Notes: a model not told the origin generated them from the sequence alone. A stretch of DNA of 64,000 nucleotides from Paradesertivirga mongoliensis (GCF_024436395.1 NZ_JAFMZO010000004.1:124001-188000), one strand, 5' to 3'; shown: positions 51,918 to 62,166, counted from the stretch's first letter. Numbers and translations: made by a program.

Positions 51918-52904
51918 ATGAATTCCAGGAAATTATTTGCATTACTTATACTCTGTGTTTCTTTCTCATGCACCAAAAAAACTGATCCCGGGGAAGATCA
52001 TTTAATAACTTCTGATACCTTGATTAGTTCGACAGTCCTATACATAGATACTGCTAGAATTTACAGTACTGATTTAACTGGTGCGAACCGAAAATTGGTG
52101 GTTGGGAACTCTGGTTCAGATATTAAAAAAATTATATCTGCTTCTATATTGCCAGGTTCGGGAAATGTTCTGTATGCCTATTTGCCTAAGTCTTCTAATG
52201 TAACAAAAATCGCAGTTGCAAGTCTGGACGGAAGCACGACCAAATTAATAAAGGAAGTAACGGCCACGGTTCAATTTGTAAAAGGGATAAGCTATGACAG
52301 GATATACTATGGAACCCACACTGCTTTTCCAGGAAGTTTTGAGTTTCGATGGATGAAGGCTGACGCATCGTCAGATACGCGCAATAACTATACCCCACTA
52401 GCTCCTGTTTTACTTCGCGAAGAGGAAATTAGCAGTGAGGGAAGAGGCTTTCTGGTTAATGGAAGCAAGGTATCGACTTTTATCCCACTATTTAACAATA
52501 ACGTCAGTCAAAATGAAAGCAGAACAGTTGTCAGCAGCACATCAGATTTTGTTGTGGCTCCCATTCTTTCCGCGAAAGCGAATAAAACCGCTTATGTAGT
52601 GAAATCTACCGTAACAGATCAATATCATATTAAAATAAAAGATATTTCGGTGGACGGTCCTGAAGAGACAGTGTATACTTTAACTATACCCTCAACAGGT
52701 GTGGGCGGAATAGTTAATCCAGTTATTCATCTTTGTTGGGTTAATGGCACTAAAAGCTTGTTAATTTCTTACGGCAGATTCTCTTCACCTTCTGGAGCGG
52801 CTTCTGATTTTACCTCTTGCCAAGTGTTGGACATATCCTTGGCTGCAATAATTAAAAGCTGGACTTTCACAGGCGACGGAAACATTACAATGATTGCTGA
52901 TTAA
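51918..52904 (+). CDS. Lipoprotein with beta-propeller-like repeats
   Basis: A 328-aa lipoprotein: signal MNSRKLFALLILCVSFSC with lipobox cysteine 18. The mature part has repeated beta strands, including VLYIDTARIYSTDLTGANRK and VLYAYLPKSSNVTKIAVASL and a run of similar D/G-T-K strands, recalling TolB-like propellers, but no family can be named. Secreted and lipid-anchored, probably outer membrane. It is an isolated gene between repeat stretches. Confidence 0.65.
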   Translation: MNSRKLFALLILCVSFSCTKKTDPGEDHLITSDTLISSTVLYIDTARIYSTDLTGANRKLVVGNSGSDIKKIISASILPGSGNVLYAYLPKSSNVTKIAVASLDGSTTKLIKEVTATVQFVKGISYDRIYYGTHTAFPGSFEFRWMKADASSDTRNNYTPLAPVLLREEEISSEGRGFLVNGSKVSTFIPLFNNNVSQNESRTVVSSTSDFVVAPILSAKANKTAYVVKSTVTDQYHIKIKDISVDGPEETVYTLTIPSTGVGGIVNPVIHLCWVNGTKSLLISYGRFSSPSGAASDFTSCQVLDISLAAIIKSWTFTGDGNITMIAD

Positions 52905-53212
52905 CAGTACAGATTTGGATAGCCTGGTGGTGTTACTGAACTCACTATGTCTTTGTATTCTAGATAACGACTCTGTACTCATCCTATCGGGACGTAGAAC
53001 TGGTGAATTTAAAAGAGGTTTATCCAAACATCTTAAAGTAAACAAGCTGATGTCTTTTTATTTAGACTTCTTTGTCTTCTTCGTCAGTTTTATTCTCCAA
53101 ATGAATTTCTAAAAAACACCAGCAACATTCCCACCGTCCCGACATTACATATGAACCATTATCAAACCTGTTTTCCCACTTTATATACCATGTAACTAAC
53201 CCTCGGCTTACG
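52905..53212. other. Intergenic, nothing recognised
   Basis: No gene, RNA or repeat is supported. A short open frame at 52894-53112 overlaps the end of the lipoprotein and has no protein-like features. Confidence 0.4.
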
Positions 53213-54343
53213 CTATTCCAACCCTTTCCACCATTCCCTGAATACCTGTTTCTCATTCTCCATCCAAACGATTTCGCCGATAATAGGCGTGACTAGTGGG
53301 ATGTTCAGTTCTTTACTAAAGCGGGAAACCTCATTCAGCGGCTCGTCCCAGCTGTGCAGGGCCAGTGAGAATTTACCCGAATGAACCGGCATGATGCGCT
53401 TTGCTCTCAAGTCTTTTCCTGCCTGAGCTACCTCTTGTGGCAGACAGTGGATAGCATGCCAGGCAATATTGTACTGTCCGTTTTCGAGTATGGCCAGGTC
53501 GATGCTGCCGAAGCGTTTACCTATCTCGGCAAAGTGTGAGTCGTAACCACTGTCGCCGCCAATGAATATTTTCTGCTTAGGAGTTTCCAGCAGGTACGAC
53601 ATCCAGAGGGTAGTGTTGCGCTTAAAAGTGCGGCCACTGAAATGACGGGCAGGGAGGGTGTGTATCTTAAACTCGTCGTTTACCACAAGGCTTTCATCCC
53701 AGTCGTGCTCAGAAATTGTTTGCGGCGCATATCCCCAACGCTCGAAGTGCGCACCCACGCCCAATCCGCAAACCACCTTTTTAACTTTTCCTTTGAGTGC
53801 CTTGATGGTTTGGTAGTCAAGATGATCATAATGGTCGTGGCTGATAAGCAGGTAATCAATCTGCGGGAAATCATCTGCACCGTAAGTGTTGGTACCTTCA
53901 AACGCCCGGGTAGTCCCGGGAATGGGGGAGGCGTTACCGCTGAATACCGGGTCGATTAGAATTTTAAGTCCATTTAGCTGTATATAGTAGGATGAGTGGC
54001 CGAACCATATCAGCAGATTGCTGTCCGCGGGAAGTTCTTTCAGGTTGGTTTGTACATAAGGAAGAGACTTTAAAGGTGTTTTGCGAGGGCTTCCCTTAAA
54101 GAAAAAGTCGAACAGGATGGCCGGCATAGAGTACCCTTCCGTAAGTGTGGGAGTAGGGCTGCGGTTAACGAAGACTCCCTCGCGGTAATTCTTAGACTGT
54201 TTCATGCGTTCCAGGCGCTTGCCCGATGCTTCCTGCCCGAATAAAGGCTGCCGCAGGTATATGATGGTGGCGAAGCTGAGTGCAGCCAGGATGGAGAATA
54301 AGGTGATCATGGTGTATTTTAAAATTTTAAATAGTCTTTTCAT
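53213..54343 (-). CDS. Metallo-beta-lactamase-fold hydrolase (NAPE-PLD/UlaG-like)
   Basis: A 376-aa protein. An N-terminal membrane helix (YTMITLFSILAALSFATIIY) anchors an MBL-fold hydrolase: LIWFGHSSYYIQLNGLKILI with the first strand, the di-metal site SHDHYDHLD, and HFSGR and IGGDSGYD further on, ending MPVHSGKFSLALHSWDEP. This pattern fits the N-acyl-phosphatidylethanolamine phospholipase D group and related L-ascorbate-6-phosphate lactonase folds. Substrate unknown; a periplasm-facing or cytoplasm-facing site at the inner membrane is inferred from the helix. Confidence 0.88.
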   Translation of the reverse strand: MKRLFKILKYTMITLFSILAALSFATIIYLRQPLFGQEASGKRLERMKQSKNYREGVFVNRSPTPTLTEGYSMPAILFDFFFKGSPRKTPLKSLPYVQTNLKELPADSNLLIWFGHSSYYIQLNGLKILIDPVFSGNASPIPGTTRAFEGTNTYGADDFPQIDYLLISHDHYDHLDYQTIKALKGKVKKVVCGLGVGAHFERWGYAPQTISEHDWDESLVVNDEFKIHTLPARHFSGRTFKRNTTLWMSYLLETPKQKIFIGGDSGYDSHFAEIGKRFGSIDLAILENGQYNIAWHAIHCLPQEVAQAGKDLRAKRIMPVHSGKFSLALHSWDEPLNEVSRFSKELNIPLVTPIIGEIVWMENEKQVFREWWKGLE

Positions 54344-55173
54344 TGTTTTGCTGCGGTCGCTTAAATTCTTTGTTATCCAGCCTCTGTTTTTTTCCGGATG
54401 CCCTTGTGACGCTGTCTTCTTATACCTTCAAAGTCCATCTTCTGCAGTCCGTCTTGTTCTTAGACGATTGTCGCGGGTTTTTCTTTTAATTTTCCTGAAT
54501 AAAAAATGATCCGCGACAGATATGGCTGTAAGTGAGGCGCTTGAAATTCAAATTCTAAGCCTGCCCAAGTCTCTTAATGAAGGAACTATGTTCTGTATCC
54601 ATCCGTTTTGAAAACGAACTTGGCCCCTTGTCATCATTGCAAGGCTGAAGTAGAGCCGTGAGCAAGGGAGCCGTGGCATTTCCCGGCTACAGAGAAGGAA
54701 GAACAACGGAGACCCTTGGCTGCATACTTGCGCCAAATCGGGGAGTGTATAGCGCTTTAGCCGGTATGTTGACTAGCCGGTATAGTATTTAGCTTGTATG
54801 GCGCTGGCCTGGATGGTGCTTAAAGAAGAATGTTGCCAACAAAGCCCATCCCAAAAGAAACCTCTTCTGAGATCTAAACTGTTTTCAAATCTGTTTTAAA
54901 TCCTTTTCTAATGCATTCACATAGTTATTTACACATATATGCTATCACCTTGATCAAATGTAACATTCCTTCTAAGTACCCCGCTCTATTTTTGAAGCGC
55001 AAGTAATATTTTAACCTATAAACCAATCGAATTTGATGAGAGAAAGAATCACTTTGCCGTATTCTTTTTTTGTAAATATTTCAATGCCCCCGAAAGGATT
55101 GCAACCAACCTATTCATTATTTGAAGGGGAATACTAATTACCGCAAAATACTAATCGATATAATATTAGCCTT
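54344..55173. other. 830-base gap with repeats only
   Basis: No gene supported. Contains copy 2 of the GTCATTGCGAGG-type repeat (54590-54690) and a TAGCGCTTTAGCCGGTATG stretch (about 54750-54800) shared with 29495. The rest is AT-rich and featureless; an esterase promoter probably lies before 55174. Confidence 0.5.
54590..54690. repeat. GTCATTGCGAGG-type dispersed repeat, copy 2
   Basis: TGTTCTGTATCCATCCGTTT, CGAACTTGGCCCCTTGTCAT, CATTGCAAGGCTGAAG and GGGAGCCGTGGCAT correspond in order to copy 1 at 51693 with about 80 per cent identity by eye. Confidence 0.75.
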
Positions 55174-56124
55174 ATGACTCGTAAACCACTAAATTTTGCT
55201 AAAAGATTCACTCTAGCCATCTTAATGACACTTTCTGTATCTGCAATAGCACAGGACGGTACTATCTATCCGCTGGATGCACCTGCAGAGCCCAATGCTA
55301 TTCCCCTGGGCACCGGAGGGGTCGATAATCAGCCGGCCCAGGAAACCTGGTTCCGCCAGTGGGGTGATCCAATGGCAAGGAACATCACCAAAGCCACATT
55401 AACGCCTTTTCTGCCGAAAGCTGGCCAGGCAAATGGGACAGCAGTGATCGTCGCACCTGGCGGCGGATACAGATGGCTATCCTTAGATAACGAGGGTTGG
55501 GAAGTTGCAAAGGCGCTTGCTGAAAAAGGTATCACCGCTTTTGTGCTCAAATATAGGCTTCAGCCAACTCCTGTATCGCTTGAGGATTTTAAGCAATCGA
55601 TGACTGCTCCGCGCCCGGCTGCCGCCCCCTCTGCCAATAGGGGCACAGGTACAACACCTGCAAGGCCGGCACAACCGGATCTCTCTAATCAACTTGAGGA
55701 CGCCGAGGCCGCATACGCGATGATTGTGAAACGAGCCAAAGAGTGGGGCGTTGACACTGCCAGAATAGGGATGATTGGATTCTCTGCCGGGGCAGGGCTT
55801 ACCATGCACTCAACACTTAACTCTAAAACCATGAAACTGGCTTTCATTGGCCCAATTTACGGAGGTATGGGGCCGGTGCAGGTACCAAAGAATGCTCCTC
55901 CTATGTTCAACGTAATTGCTACGGATGATTTTCTTTTCCGCGGGCAGTTTGGCGTGATCGACTCCTGGTATAAAGCCGGTATACCTGTAGAGTTTCATCT
56001 CTACCAAAACGGCGGTCATGGTTTCGGGTTAGGCAATCCCGACAGAACAAGTAACCGTTGGTTTGATGCCTTTATGTATTGGCTGGAAGTGAATCGCTTC
56101 TTGACGGCCAAAACTACTAAGTGA
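55174..56124 (+). CDS. Exported alpha/beta hydrolase, acetyl-esterase-like
   Basis: A 316-aa exported esterase. Signal peptide ending VSAIAQ. The oxyanion loop is APGGGYRWLSLD, the nucleophile elbow G-F-S-A-G-A-G, the acid lies in IATDDFLFRG and the histidine in NGGHGFGLG. A Pro/Ala-rich linker (about residues 140-170: TAPRPAAAPSANRGTGTTPA) interrupts the domain. The family removes acetyl groups from carbohydrates. It is a single gene between repeat blocks. Confidence 0.85.
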   Translation: MTRKPLNFAKRFTLAILMTLSVSAIAQDGTIYPLDAPAEPNAIPLGTGGVDNQPAQETWFRQWGDPMARNITKATLTPFLPKAGQANGTAVIVAPGGGYRWLSLDNEGWEVAKALAEKGITAFVLKYRLQPTPVSLEDFKQSMTAPRPAAAPSANRGTGTTPARPAQPDLSNQLEDAEAAYAMIVKRAKEWGVDTARIGMIGFSAGAGLTMHSTLNSKTMKLAFIGPIYGGMGPVQVPKNAPPMFNVIATDDFLFRGQFGVIDSWYKAGIPVEFHLYQNGGHGFGLGNPDRTSNRWFDAFMYWLEVNRFLTAKTTK

Positions 56125-56249
56125 CCCGTGATGAGCAGCGCAAGCAACGATTCCCGCGATTTGGTTTAGGAACAAGTGGGATTGAAGAGCCATACAATCG
56201 CTGTTCTCAAAGGTATTATTGACTCAGGATTTGATGACTATCCCTGTTG

Positions 56250-56271
56250 CCCTGGTTCGTGTCCCCACGAA
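56250..56271. repeat. TTCGTGTCCCCACGAA palindrome, copy 1
   Basis: CCCTGGTTCGTGTCCCCACG followed by AA; arms TTCGTG/CACGAA around TCCC. Copy 2 at 56511-56532 is preceded by the same GTTGCC. Confidence 0.8.
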
Positions 56272-56510
56272 ACAGAAATTGTTTCGGAACCCATCCGGTT
56301 GAGCCTGGTTTACTATTGAGAGTAACAGACCCTGGCCGGTAGCCAAATCCTTCCGTGGTTTTTCTCCCGGCCATTGTAATAACGAGGTTTTAACTGATCA
56401 ATGGTTATTGTAGCCCCGATATGAACCTAATAGCTTTTAACGGTCTGTCTGATAAAACAGCGCTGGTACTCGTTGTAGCGTTACTTCCGAATAGTGTTCC
56501 TTTTACGTTG

Positions 56511-56532
56511 CCTTGGTTCGTGTCCCCACGAA
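56511..56532. repeat. TTCGTGTCCCCACGAA palindrome, copy 2
   Basis: CCTTGGTTCGTGTCCCCACG followed by AA, matching copy 1 over 20 bases including the preceding GTTGC. The remaining 56125-56656 has no gene; it also holds the tandem-repeat relic at 56562. Confidence 0.8.
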
Positions 56533-56561
56533 CAAACAAGTATTAGAGTATTGGTTTAATC

Positions 56562-56625
56562 GGTAAGCACCGCTGCCGGTAAAGTAAGCAGGGGTGGTTC
56601 TTAAAAAAGTTGTAATCACTCCCAC
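56562..56625. repeat. Two-unit relic of the 21-bp GTAAGC array
   Basis: GGTAAGCACCGCTGCCGGTA followed by AAGTAAGCAGGGGTGGTTCT and TTGTAATCACTCC, matching the right end and flank of the ten-unit array at 37860-37950 (TAAAGTAAGCGTGGTGGCTC, AGGTTGTAATTACTCC). Confidence 0.75.
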
Positions 56626-56656
56626 TTATCATGATGAAAGCGCACCCTGCCTCCGT

Positions 56657-57919
56657 TTACTTAAATAAATAATTCATACCAACCGAAATTTGCCGAATGC
56701 TCGTAGAGTATCTTGTGCTCGAAACAAGTTCTAATGAAGGGGAGTATTTAATATAGCATTCTATTTTTTTCTTCACCTGAACTCCTGCAGCTGCTGAGTA
56801 GGAAAGAAATGCCTTGCGCATGCCCAGATCTTCGTCGGTTTTTTTTGATCCGTAGGCACCTCTGTATTCGTTTTCAAGATAAACATTGCGAGAGAGGGTG
56901 AACCCTGCTGCGAGGAAAGTTTTGAACTGCGCCTGGTTATATACATTATAGATTATTTGCGGATTAAAGGAGATATGGAGATACTCCAGATCATGACTGG
57001 TAGTCCGGTAATCAAAGGTGTTAATATAATAGCTGGTCTCATTCGTAGAAGCTCTTTGCAGGGATACAGCTCCTGCAAGTCGAAGCACAACCTTCTGAAC
57101 GTGCTTGTTTACAAACGAATCGTAACCCAGCGAAATGCCAGGAAGAAATGCCGATGTATGTGTAGTTCCATCTTTTGCAAGCGGGTCATCTCCTTTATAG
57201 ATTAACGGTGAAGTGGATAGAAAGGCACCTGCGAAAAATCTTGAAGCTGATGTTTTTTCTTTCCGCCTGGTATTTTCCTGAGGTCCATTAATTTCCCGGA
57301 CTACGTTGAGGATATCCTTTTTTGTGTATTGTATCGACTGTAGCCGGCCAATTAATTTTGAAGAGTTCACTCCGTTGGCCAAAGCAAGCAAATGCAGCTT
57401 ATTGGCGAAGATTTCCGCCCCTCTTACCTTTCTGTTCTCCAGATAGGGGTAATATTGCAACTCTTCAGGGCCTGTATCTATCCCTGGTTTTTGTATGTAA
57501 AACCGGGTTTTTATTTTATCTGTATAACTATAAAGAGAAACATTTTTGCCTTTTTCAATCACTTCAAGAAAAATAGTCCGGGTTTCGGACGTGGTATCTT
57601 TCTCCTCCGACAGGCCCGCCATCCTCATCGCTCCCAAAGTTATGTTTACAGTATGTTTTTCAAAGAAACCATTGCCGCTAATACCAAATGCCTGAAGCTC
57701 CTCTAACCCCAATTTCTCCGGCTTACTAGTTTCATCTTTTTTAAAGTGGATAGTTTGAGGAGTTTTTTCCCATTCTTTTAAATCAATCAAACCTCCCGAT
57801 GTGTCTCCTATGGCGCGTACTATAAACCCGATTTTATAATTTGCCTGCGAAAATGCTATTGAAGGAATTACGATGGTAAGTGCCGATAACAGGAATTTTA
57901 AAGCAGTAGATCTGGTCAT
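56657..57919 (-). CDS. Outer-membrane beta-barrel protein, 420 aa
   Basis: An exported protein with signal peptide MTRSTALKFLLSALTIVIPS ending at IAFSQ. Its first 220 residues are soluble-like with ETRTIFLEVIEKGKNVSLYS and a KIKTRFYIQKP beta stretch; the second half has alternating aromatic strands (LGYDSFVNKHVQKVVLRLAG, FLAAGFTLSRNVYLENEYRG) ending SVGMNYLFK with a terminal aromatic residue, typical of outer-membrane barrels. The start at 57919 begins the signal peptide. No family named; it resembles OmpA-like or PorT-type barrel proteins by layout only. Confidence 0.75.
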   Translation of the reverse strand: MTRSTALKFLLSALTIVIPSIAFSQANYKIGFIVRAIGDTSGGLIDLKEWEKTPQTIHFKKDETSKPEKLGLEELQAFGISGNGFFEKHTVNITLGAMRMAGLSEEKDTTSETRTIFLEVIEKGKNVSLYSYTDKIKTRFYIQKPGIDTGPEELQYYPYLENRKVRGAEIFANKLHLLALANGVNSSKLIGRLQSIQYTKKDILNVVREINGPQENTRRKEKTSASRFFAGAFLSTSPLIYKGDDPLAKDGTTHTSAFLPGISLGYDSFVNKHVQKVVLRLAGAVSLQRASTNETSYYINTFDYRTTSHDLEYLHISFNPQIIYNVYNQAQFKTFLAAGFTLSRNVYLENEYRGAYGSKKTDEDLGMRKAFLSYSAAAGVQVKKKIECYIKYSPSLELVSSTRYSTSIRQISVGMNYLFK

Positions 57920-58226
57920 TGTGATATGGTTAGGTTCAGGCAAATATAACCGAAAATAGAATAGTCAGGCAAAGCTCATCTCAATGAATTAAAATCCAGA
58001 AGTATGCCTTTTCATGTCCCGTATGATTTTTTGAGCTTAGCCTTTTCTTCCCAGAGTCTCCTCCTTCAGAGACTCTGGCATAAACAAGCTCTTGTGCCTT
58101 AATCCCCTGGTTGTCGCTAATATGCAGCCTTAACCTTGTGGGTGGCGTACTTGAGCCTCAAACTAATAAAGTAATCGCGGTTGAAATGCTAAATATTATT
58201 CACCTGGCTGAATTCGATGCAGAGTG
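57920..58226. other. Intergenic with hairpin repeat
   Basis: No gene supported. Holds the CCAGAGTC hairpin (58051-58078) and the GGTGGCGTACTTGAGCCTCA motif at about 58139, a family also seen beside RAYT remnants. Confidence 0.5.
58051..58078. repeat. CCAGAGTC hairpin, copy 2
   Basis: CCAGAGTC and GACTCTGG arms with the loop TCCTCCTTCAGA, matching the copy at 48392 in loop and arms. Confidence 0.75.
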
Positions 58227-59549
58227 CTATTTAAACAACTGGTATGCCTTGCTCAAAAACTTTGGATATAAAGTCTCCCTCTTGGGCATATTCAGATAAA
58301 ACAGTGCAATCAAATCATTTTCAGGATCAATGATATATTCTGTTCCATACAGCCCGCCCCAGGCATAGGCCGAGTTCGAAACCTCTGGCGCTGGTTTCTT
58401 ATCTTGATTATACAGCTCAAAACCAAGCCCGAATTTAAAGCCTTTGCCACCCGAGTTCTTTTCTGGTAGCTGGTTGATCTTCGTCATCTGATCGATCGTT
58501 TCGGCTTTTAGAATTCTCTTCCCGTTAAAAGTCCCCTTATTCAAAAGCATCTGGCAAAACTTAGCATAGTCTTGTATGGGGCCGTTAAGTCCGATAGCTC
58601 CTTCAGCATAGGTCTGCTCTTTGCTAATCGTTCCTTGTGCATACATGTTTGAAGCGGGCTCAAGGTTTCCGTTTACTGCATTATATACTTTAACAAAACG
58701 GCTTAGCTTCTTGGGCTCAAAGTACCAGTCGGTATCGTTCATACCCAAAGGAGTAAGGATCGTTTCTTTAATATATTCCCGTAAAGGTTTACCTGAGATG
58801 CGTTCAATCATGTATCCGAGCATATTAGTACTCACATGATAGTTCCACTCACTACCGGGGTCGAAGCCGAGCGGGTATTTTGCAAGAGCCTCCATGTCGT
58901 TTTTCAAATATCTGGCTGTACCTGCTGTTCTTTGTCCCGGAACTGTCGCGCTGGCGGGTGCCCCCGAAGCTTTTCTGATCGAATCAGCTTTCCGTCTTTC
59001 AATCTGGCGAATTTTTCCTACCAGCCCTGCGCCTAATCCTGAAGAGTGCGACAGCAAATGTGCAAAGGTCATTGGCCGGGCAGCGGGGCGGGTTTCGTAA
59101 GTACCATCGCTGTTCACGGCGGTTACTACCTGATCAGATATCCCAGGAAAATATTTAGACACCGGATCATCTACCTTAACTAGTCCTTTTTCAACCAGAG
59201 TCATGAAAGCTACACTCGTAACGGCCTTTGTTTGAGAAAACTTGATGTAATAATCGTCGGGTGTGGCAGGGACCCTATTTTCAATGTCTTTCCATCCGAA
59301 AGCCTTCTTGTACACAATGTTGCCACCTTTGGCTACAAACCCTACAACACTGCTCACTTTCTTCTGGTCAACAAACGACTGCATCAGCGAATCAATGCTT
59401 TTGATTTTTGCAGGGCTTGTTCCGACTTTTCTAAGGTCAGTGTTCTCGGTGAATCTTTGTGGATTGGCAGCTGTTTTCGATTGCGCCACGGTATTTGAAG
59501 CACAGAAAAAGAAGGCAATGACCAGGGTATAGGAGAAAACTTTTTTCAT
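58227..59549 (-). CDS. Serine hydrolase, class C beta-lactamase/esterase family
   Basis: A 440-aa exported serine hydrolase. Signal peptide MKKVFSYTLVIAFFFCASNT. The nucleophile motif is S-Q-T-K in FSQTKAVTSVAFMTL, the second motif WNYHVSTNMLGYMIERIS corresponds to the Y-x-x-STxxLG region, and ILTPLGMNDTDW and YGTEYIIDPENDLIALFY are family landmarks. The family includes AmpC, DD-peptidases and esterases; the position and the unusual HVS suggest an esterase or peptidase and not a resistance enzyme. The start at 59549 begins the signal peptide. Confidence 0.88.
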   Translation of the reverse strand: MKKVFSYTLVIAFFFCASNTVAQSKTAANPQRFTENTDLRKVGTSPAKIKSIDSLMQSFVDQKKVSSVVGFVAKGGNIVYKKAFGWKDIENRVPATPDDYYIKFSQTKAVTSVAFMTLVEKGLVKVDDPVSKYFPGISDQVVTAVNSDGTYETRPAARPMTFAHLLSHSSGLGAGLVGKIRQIERRKADSIRKASGAPASATVPGQRTAGTARYLKNDMEALAKYPLGFDPGSEWNYHVSTNMLGYMIERISGKPLREYIKETILTPLGMNDTDWYFEPKKLSRFVKVYNAVNGNLEPASNMYAQGTISKEQTYAEGAIGLNGPIQDYAKFCQMLLNKGTFNGKRILKAETIDQMTKINQLPEKNSGGKGFKFGLGFELYNQDKKPAPEVSNSAYAWGGLYGTEYIIDPENDLIALFYLNMPKRETLYPKFLSKAYQLFK

Positions 59550-59736
59550 TGGATATGGCATTTGTTAGATTAGAAAATAGAGATAGTAAAACTGCGCATT
59601 TATTTCTTACCAGATATATTCTGCATTAAATTCTTTATCAAGGACTAGTTGGAAGCCTCGCATCCTCAACGTTTCCGCGAATCAGCCAGTTAATCAGAAA
59701 TATTAGTGCAGTAATACAATTTGAAAACCCAAAATA

Positions 59737-62166
59737 TCACTTTGTAGCAATTGTAAATGAAGTTTCTTTCATCCCGGGAGATGTGGCGGTAACCTTTATT
59801 GTACCTTTCTCTCCGTTCGATTGGATTATCGCCAGGGCAAGGCCGTTAAAGCTGTTTCGTGTACTGCTTTTCATCGACACATGTTCCGTCGGGTTTCCAT
59901 TGTCGAAGCCTATTAACGTTCCTGAACCTTCAATTTTGAGACTGATAGGAACATTGGCTGTGGGAACCACCCGGCCGTCGGCGTCAATTACTTCAAATTT
60001 GAGGTGCGAAACATCGGTGCCATCTGCGTTGATAGAGCCCCTGTCGGCCGATAAACGAATAGACGCCGGGGCGGAGGTTGTATGAATTTCCTGAACATAG
60101 GTCTTTCCGTTCTTGCGGCCCACCGCTCTGATAGTTCCCGGAGTATAGGGTACGTCCCATGAAAGGTGCAGATCTCCTGTAGTGAGTCCTACCTGTGGCC
60201 TGGCATATCTGTTCCAGCCTCCCGATGTCCCCTGGCGCGGAAATTCAAGCGCCTTGAGTCCGAATGAACGGCCGTTGACAAAAAGTTCAACACTATCACA
60301 ATTGGTGAAAGCTATCACCGGAATAACTGTGCCCTCGCGTCCCTTCCAGTTCCAGTGCGGCGCCAGATGTACCATCGGCTTCTCTGTCCACTGACTTTGG
60401 TAGAAATAGTAGGCGTCTTTAGGGAAGCCGCAGAGGTCGATTACGCCAGAAGAAGAATTTCTGTTGGGCCAGCGTGATTCGCCCAGATAGTCAATGCCCG
60501 TCCACATAAAATCACCGATCACATAATCATGCATCTTCACAAACTTCATCTGCTGTTCGGCCTGGATTAATCGCGGCAAATCTATGGGCACAATGGTTGT
60601 GGTATCCCGCCGACCAAAGTATCTGCCCCGTATGCCGTTAACATTTGACACCTCAGTTCCAACCATCTTCCAGTTAGGGTGTTCGTGACGGTCAATGCCG
60701 TAAAAGAGCTCCCTGCGTTCGTGCCAGCGATCGGGGTAGTTGTAACCAACAATATCTTCACCTTCCAGAAAAGCTACTGTAGCTCTCCGTCCGTCGGCCG
60801 CTATTAAGTCGTTGCCGGTAGTAACGGGCCGCGTCGGGTCTTCTCGATGCAAGGTTTCTACAAGGCCTTTTAGCACCAGGTGGCCTGTAGGGGATCCTTG
60901 TTCGCCAATTTCATTGCCCGCGCTGTACATCACAACAGACGGGTGGTTACGATCACGATGAATAAAGTTCACCAGGTCAGTCTGTGCCCATTTTTCAAAA
61001 TACTTATTATAACCAAACTTTACTTTCCCACCCAGCCACTCGTCAAATACTTCGTCTTGAACCAGAAATCCCATTTTGTCGCAAAGGTCCAGAAACTCGG
61101 GTGCCATGGGGTTATGCGACGTTCTGATAGCGTTACAGCCCATCTCTCTTAAGGTTTTCAAGCGTCGTACCCAAACAGCTTCGGGCACTGCCGCACCCAC
61201 ACTTCCGGCATCGTGGTGCAAACACACGCCCTTCATTTTTACCTGTTTGCCATTCAAAAGAAATCCCTTATTCACATCGTAACGGATATCTCGTATCCCG
61301 AAAGGAGTGACTACTTCATCAACCAATTTGGCGCCTTGCAGCACCTGTGTACGTACAGAATACATGTTAGGGGTTTCGACCGACCATAGGGCAGGTGTCG
61401 ATACCTGAATTTGCTGTTCCTGCTCGGTTGTTCCGTTGGCCGCAAAAGTAAGAGCCGATTCTTTGCTCGCAACTTCCCGTCCCTTTGAATCGAGAATGGT
61501 AAAACGTAAGGCTCCGGATACCCTCTTACCACTGGTGTTTTCCAGCCTCACTTTTATCGACACGGTTGCTGAAGCCGAGTCGACTTTCGGCGTAGAAACA
61601 AATGTTCCCCATTGTGCTACATGCACTGGCTCGGCTACAGTTAACCATACGTGACGGTAAATACCCGAGCCGGAATACCAGCGTGTGTTCGGCTGCAAAG
61701 AATTATCAACACGTACAGCTATTACATTTTTGCCTGGTTTTAGATACTTGTCGAGTTTGTAATAAAAGCTGTTATATCCATTGGGATAATGTCCCAGGTG
61801 CTGCCCGTTTACCCATACATCGCTTCGCTGGTACACACCATCAAACTCAATCCAGACGTCTTTAGCCACCTGAGCCTTAGATAGGTTTATAGTTTTACGG
61901 TACCATCCTATCCCGGTAGGCAGATATCCGCCACCGCCGCCTGTCGGAGCATCTTGTTTGAAGGCATTTTCAATACTCCAGTCGTGAGGCAGATTTAAAA
62001 CCCTCCATTGGCTGTCATTAAAGTTTTCGTTCAGGGCGCCAATAGTATCGGTTTGAGAAAATTTCCAGCCGGCGTCAATAAGCATTCGCTGGCGAGGGCC
62101 AGTGGCTGCTTGTGCAGAGAGAATAGTTAAGAAAAAGAAACAGGGAAGCAGAAAAGATTTCTTCAT
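59737..62166 (-). CDS. GH2 beta-galactosidase, exported
   Basis: An 809-aa glycoside hydrolase of family GH2. Signal peptide MKKSFLLPCFFFLTILSAQA, then the N-terminal jelly-roll (NFNDSQWRVLNLPHDWSIEN, DVWVNGQHLGHYPNGYNSFY), Ig-like domains, and the TIM barrel with MYSAGNEIGEQ (acid/base E) and VGTEVSNVNG (nucleophile E). A C-terminal beta domain contains NCDSVELFVNGRSFG, then an Ig-like end (VVPTANVPISLKIEGSGTLI). Releases beta-linked galactose from oligosaccharides in the periplasm or at the surface. It is not in an obvious PUL: no SusC/SusD is adjacent. Confidence 0.95.
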   Translation of the reverse strand: MKKSFLLPCFFFLTILSAQAATGPRQRMLIDAGWKFSQTDTIGALNENFNDSQWRVLNLPHDWSIENAFKQDAPTGGGGGYLPTGIGWYRKTINLSKAQVAKDVWIEFDGVYQRSDVWVNGQHLGHYPNGYNSFYYKLDKYLKPGKNVIAVRVDNSLQPNTRWYSGSGIYRHVWLTVAEPVHVAQWGTFVSTPKVDSASATVSIKVRLENTSGKRVSGALRFTILDSKGREVASKESALTFAANGTTEQEQQIQVSTPALWSVETPNMYSVRTQVLQGAKLVDEVVTPFGIRDIRYDVNKGFLLNGKQVKMKGVCLHHDAGSVGAAVPEAVWVRRLKTLREMGCNAIRTSHNPMAPEFLDLCDKMGFLVQDEVFDEWLGGKVKFGYNKYFEKWAQTDLVNFIHRDRNHPSVVMYSAGNEIGEQGSPTGHLVLKGLVETLHREDPTRPVTTGNDLIAADGRRATVAFLEGEDIVGYNYPDRWHERRELFYGIDRHEHPNWKMVGTEVSNVNGIRGRYFGRRDTTTIVPIDLPRLIQAEQQMKFVKMHDYVIGDFMWTGIDYLGESRWPNRNSSSGVIDLCGFPKDAYYFYQSQWTEKPMVHLAPHWNWKGREGTVIPVIAFTNCDSVELFVNGRSFGLKALEFPRQGTSGGWNRYARPQVGLTTGDLHLSWDVPYTPGTIRAVGRKNGKTYVQEIHTTSAPASIRLSADRGSINADGTDVSHLKFEVIDADGRVVPTANVPISLKIEGSGTLIGFDNGNPTEHVSMKSSTRNSFNGLALAIIQSNGEKGTIKVTATSPGMKETSFTIATK

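Noticed and set aside
52894-53112. 72-codon forward frame after the lipoprotein gene
   Set aside because: Starts inside the previous gene and encodes no recognisable or hydropathically plausible product.
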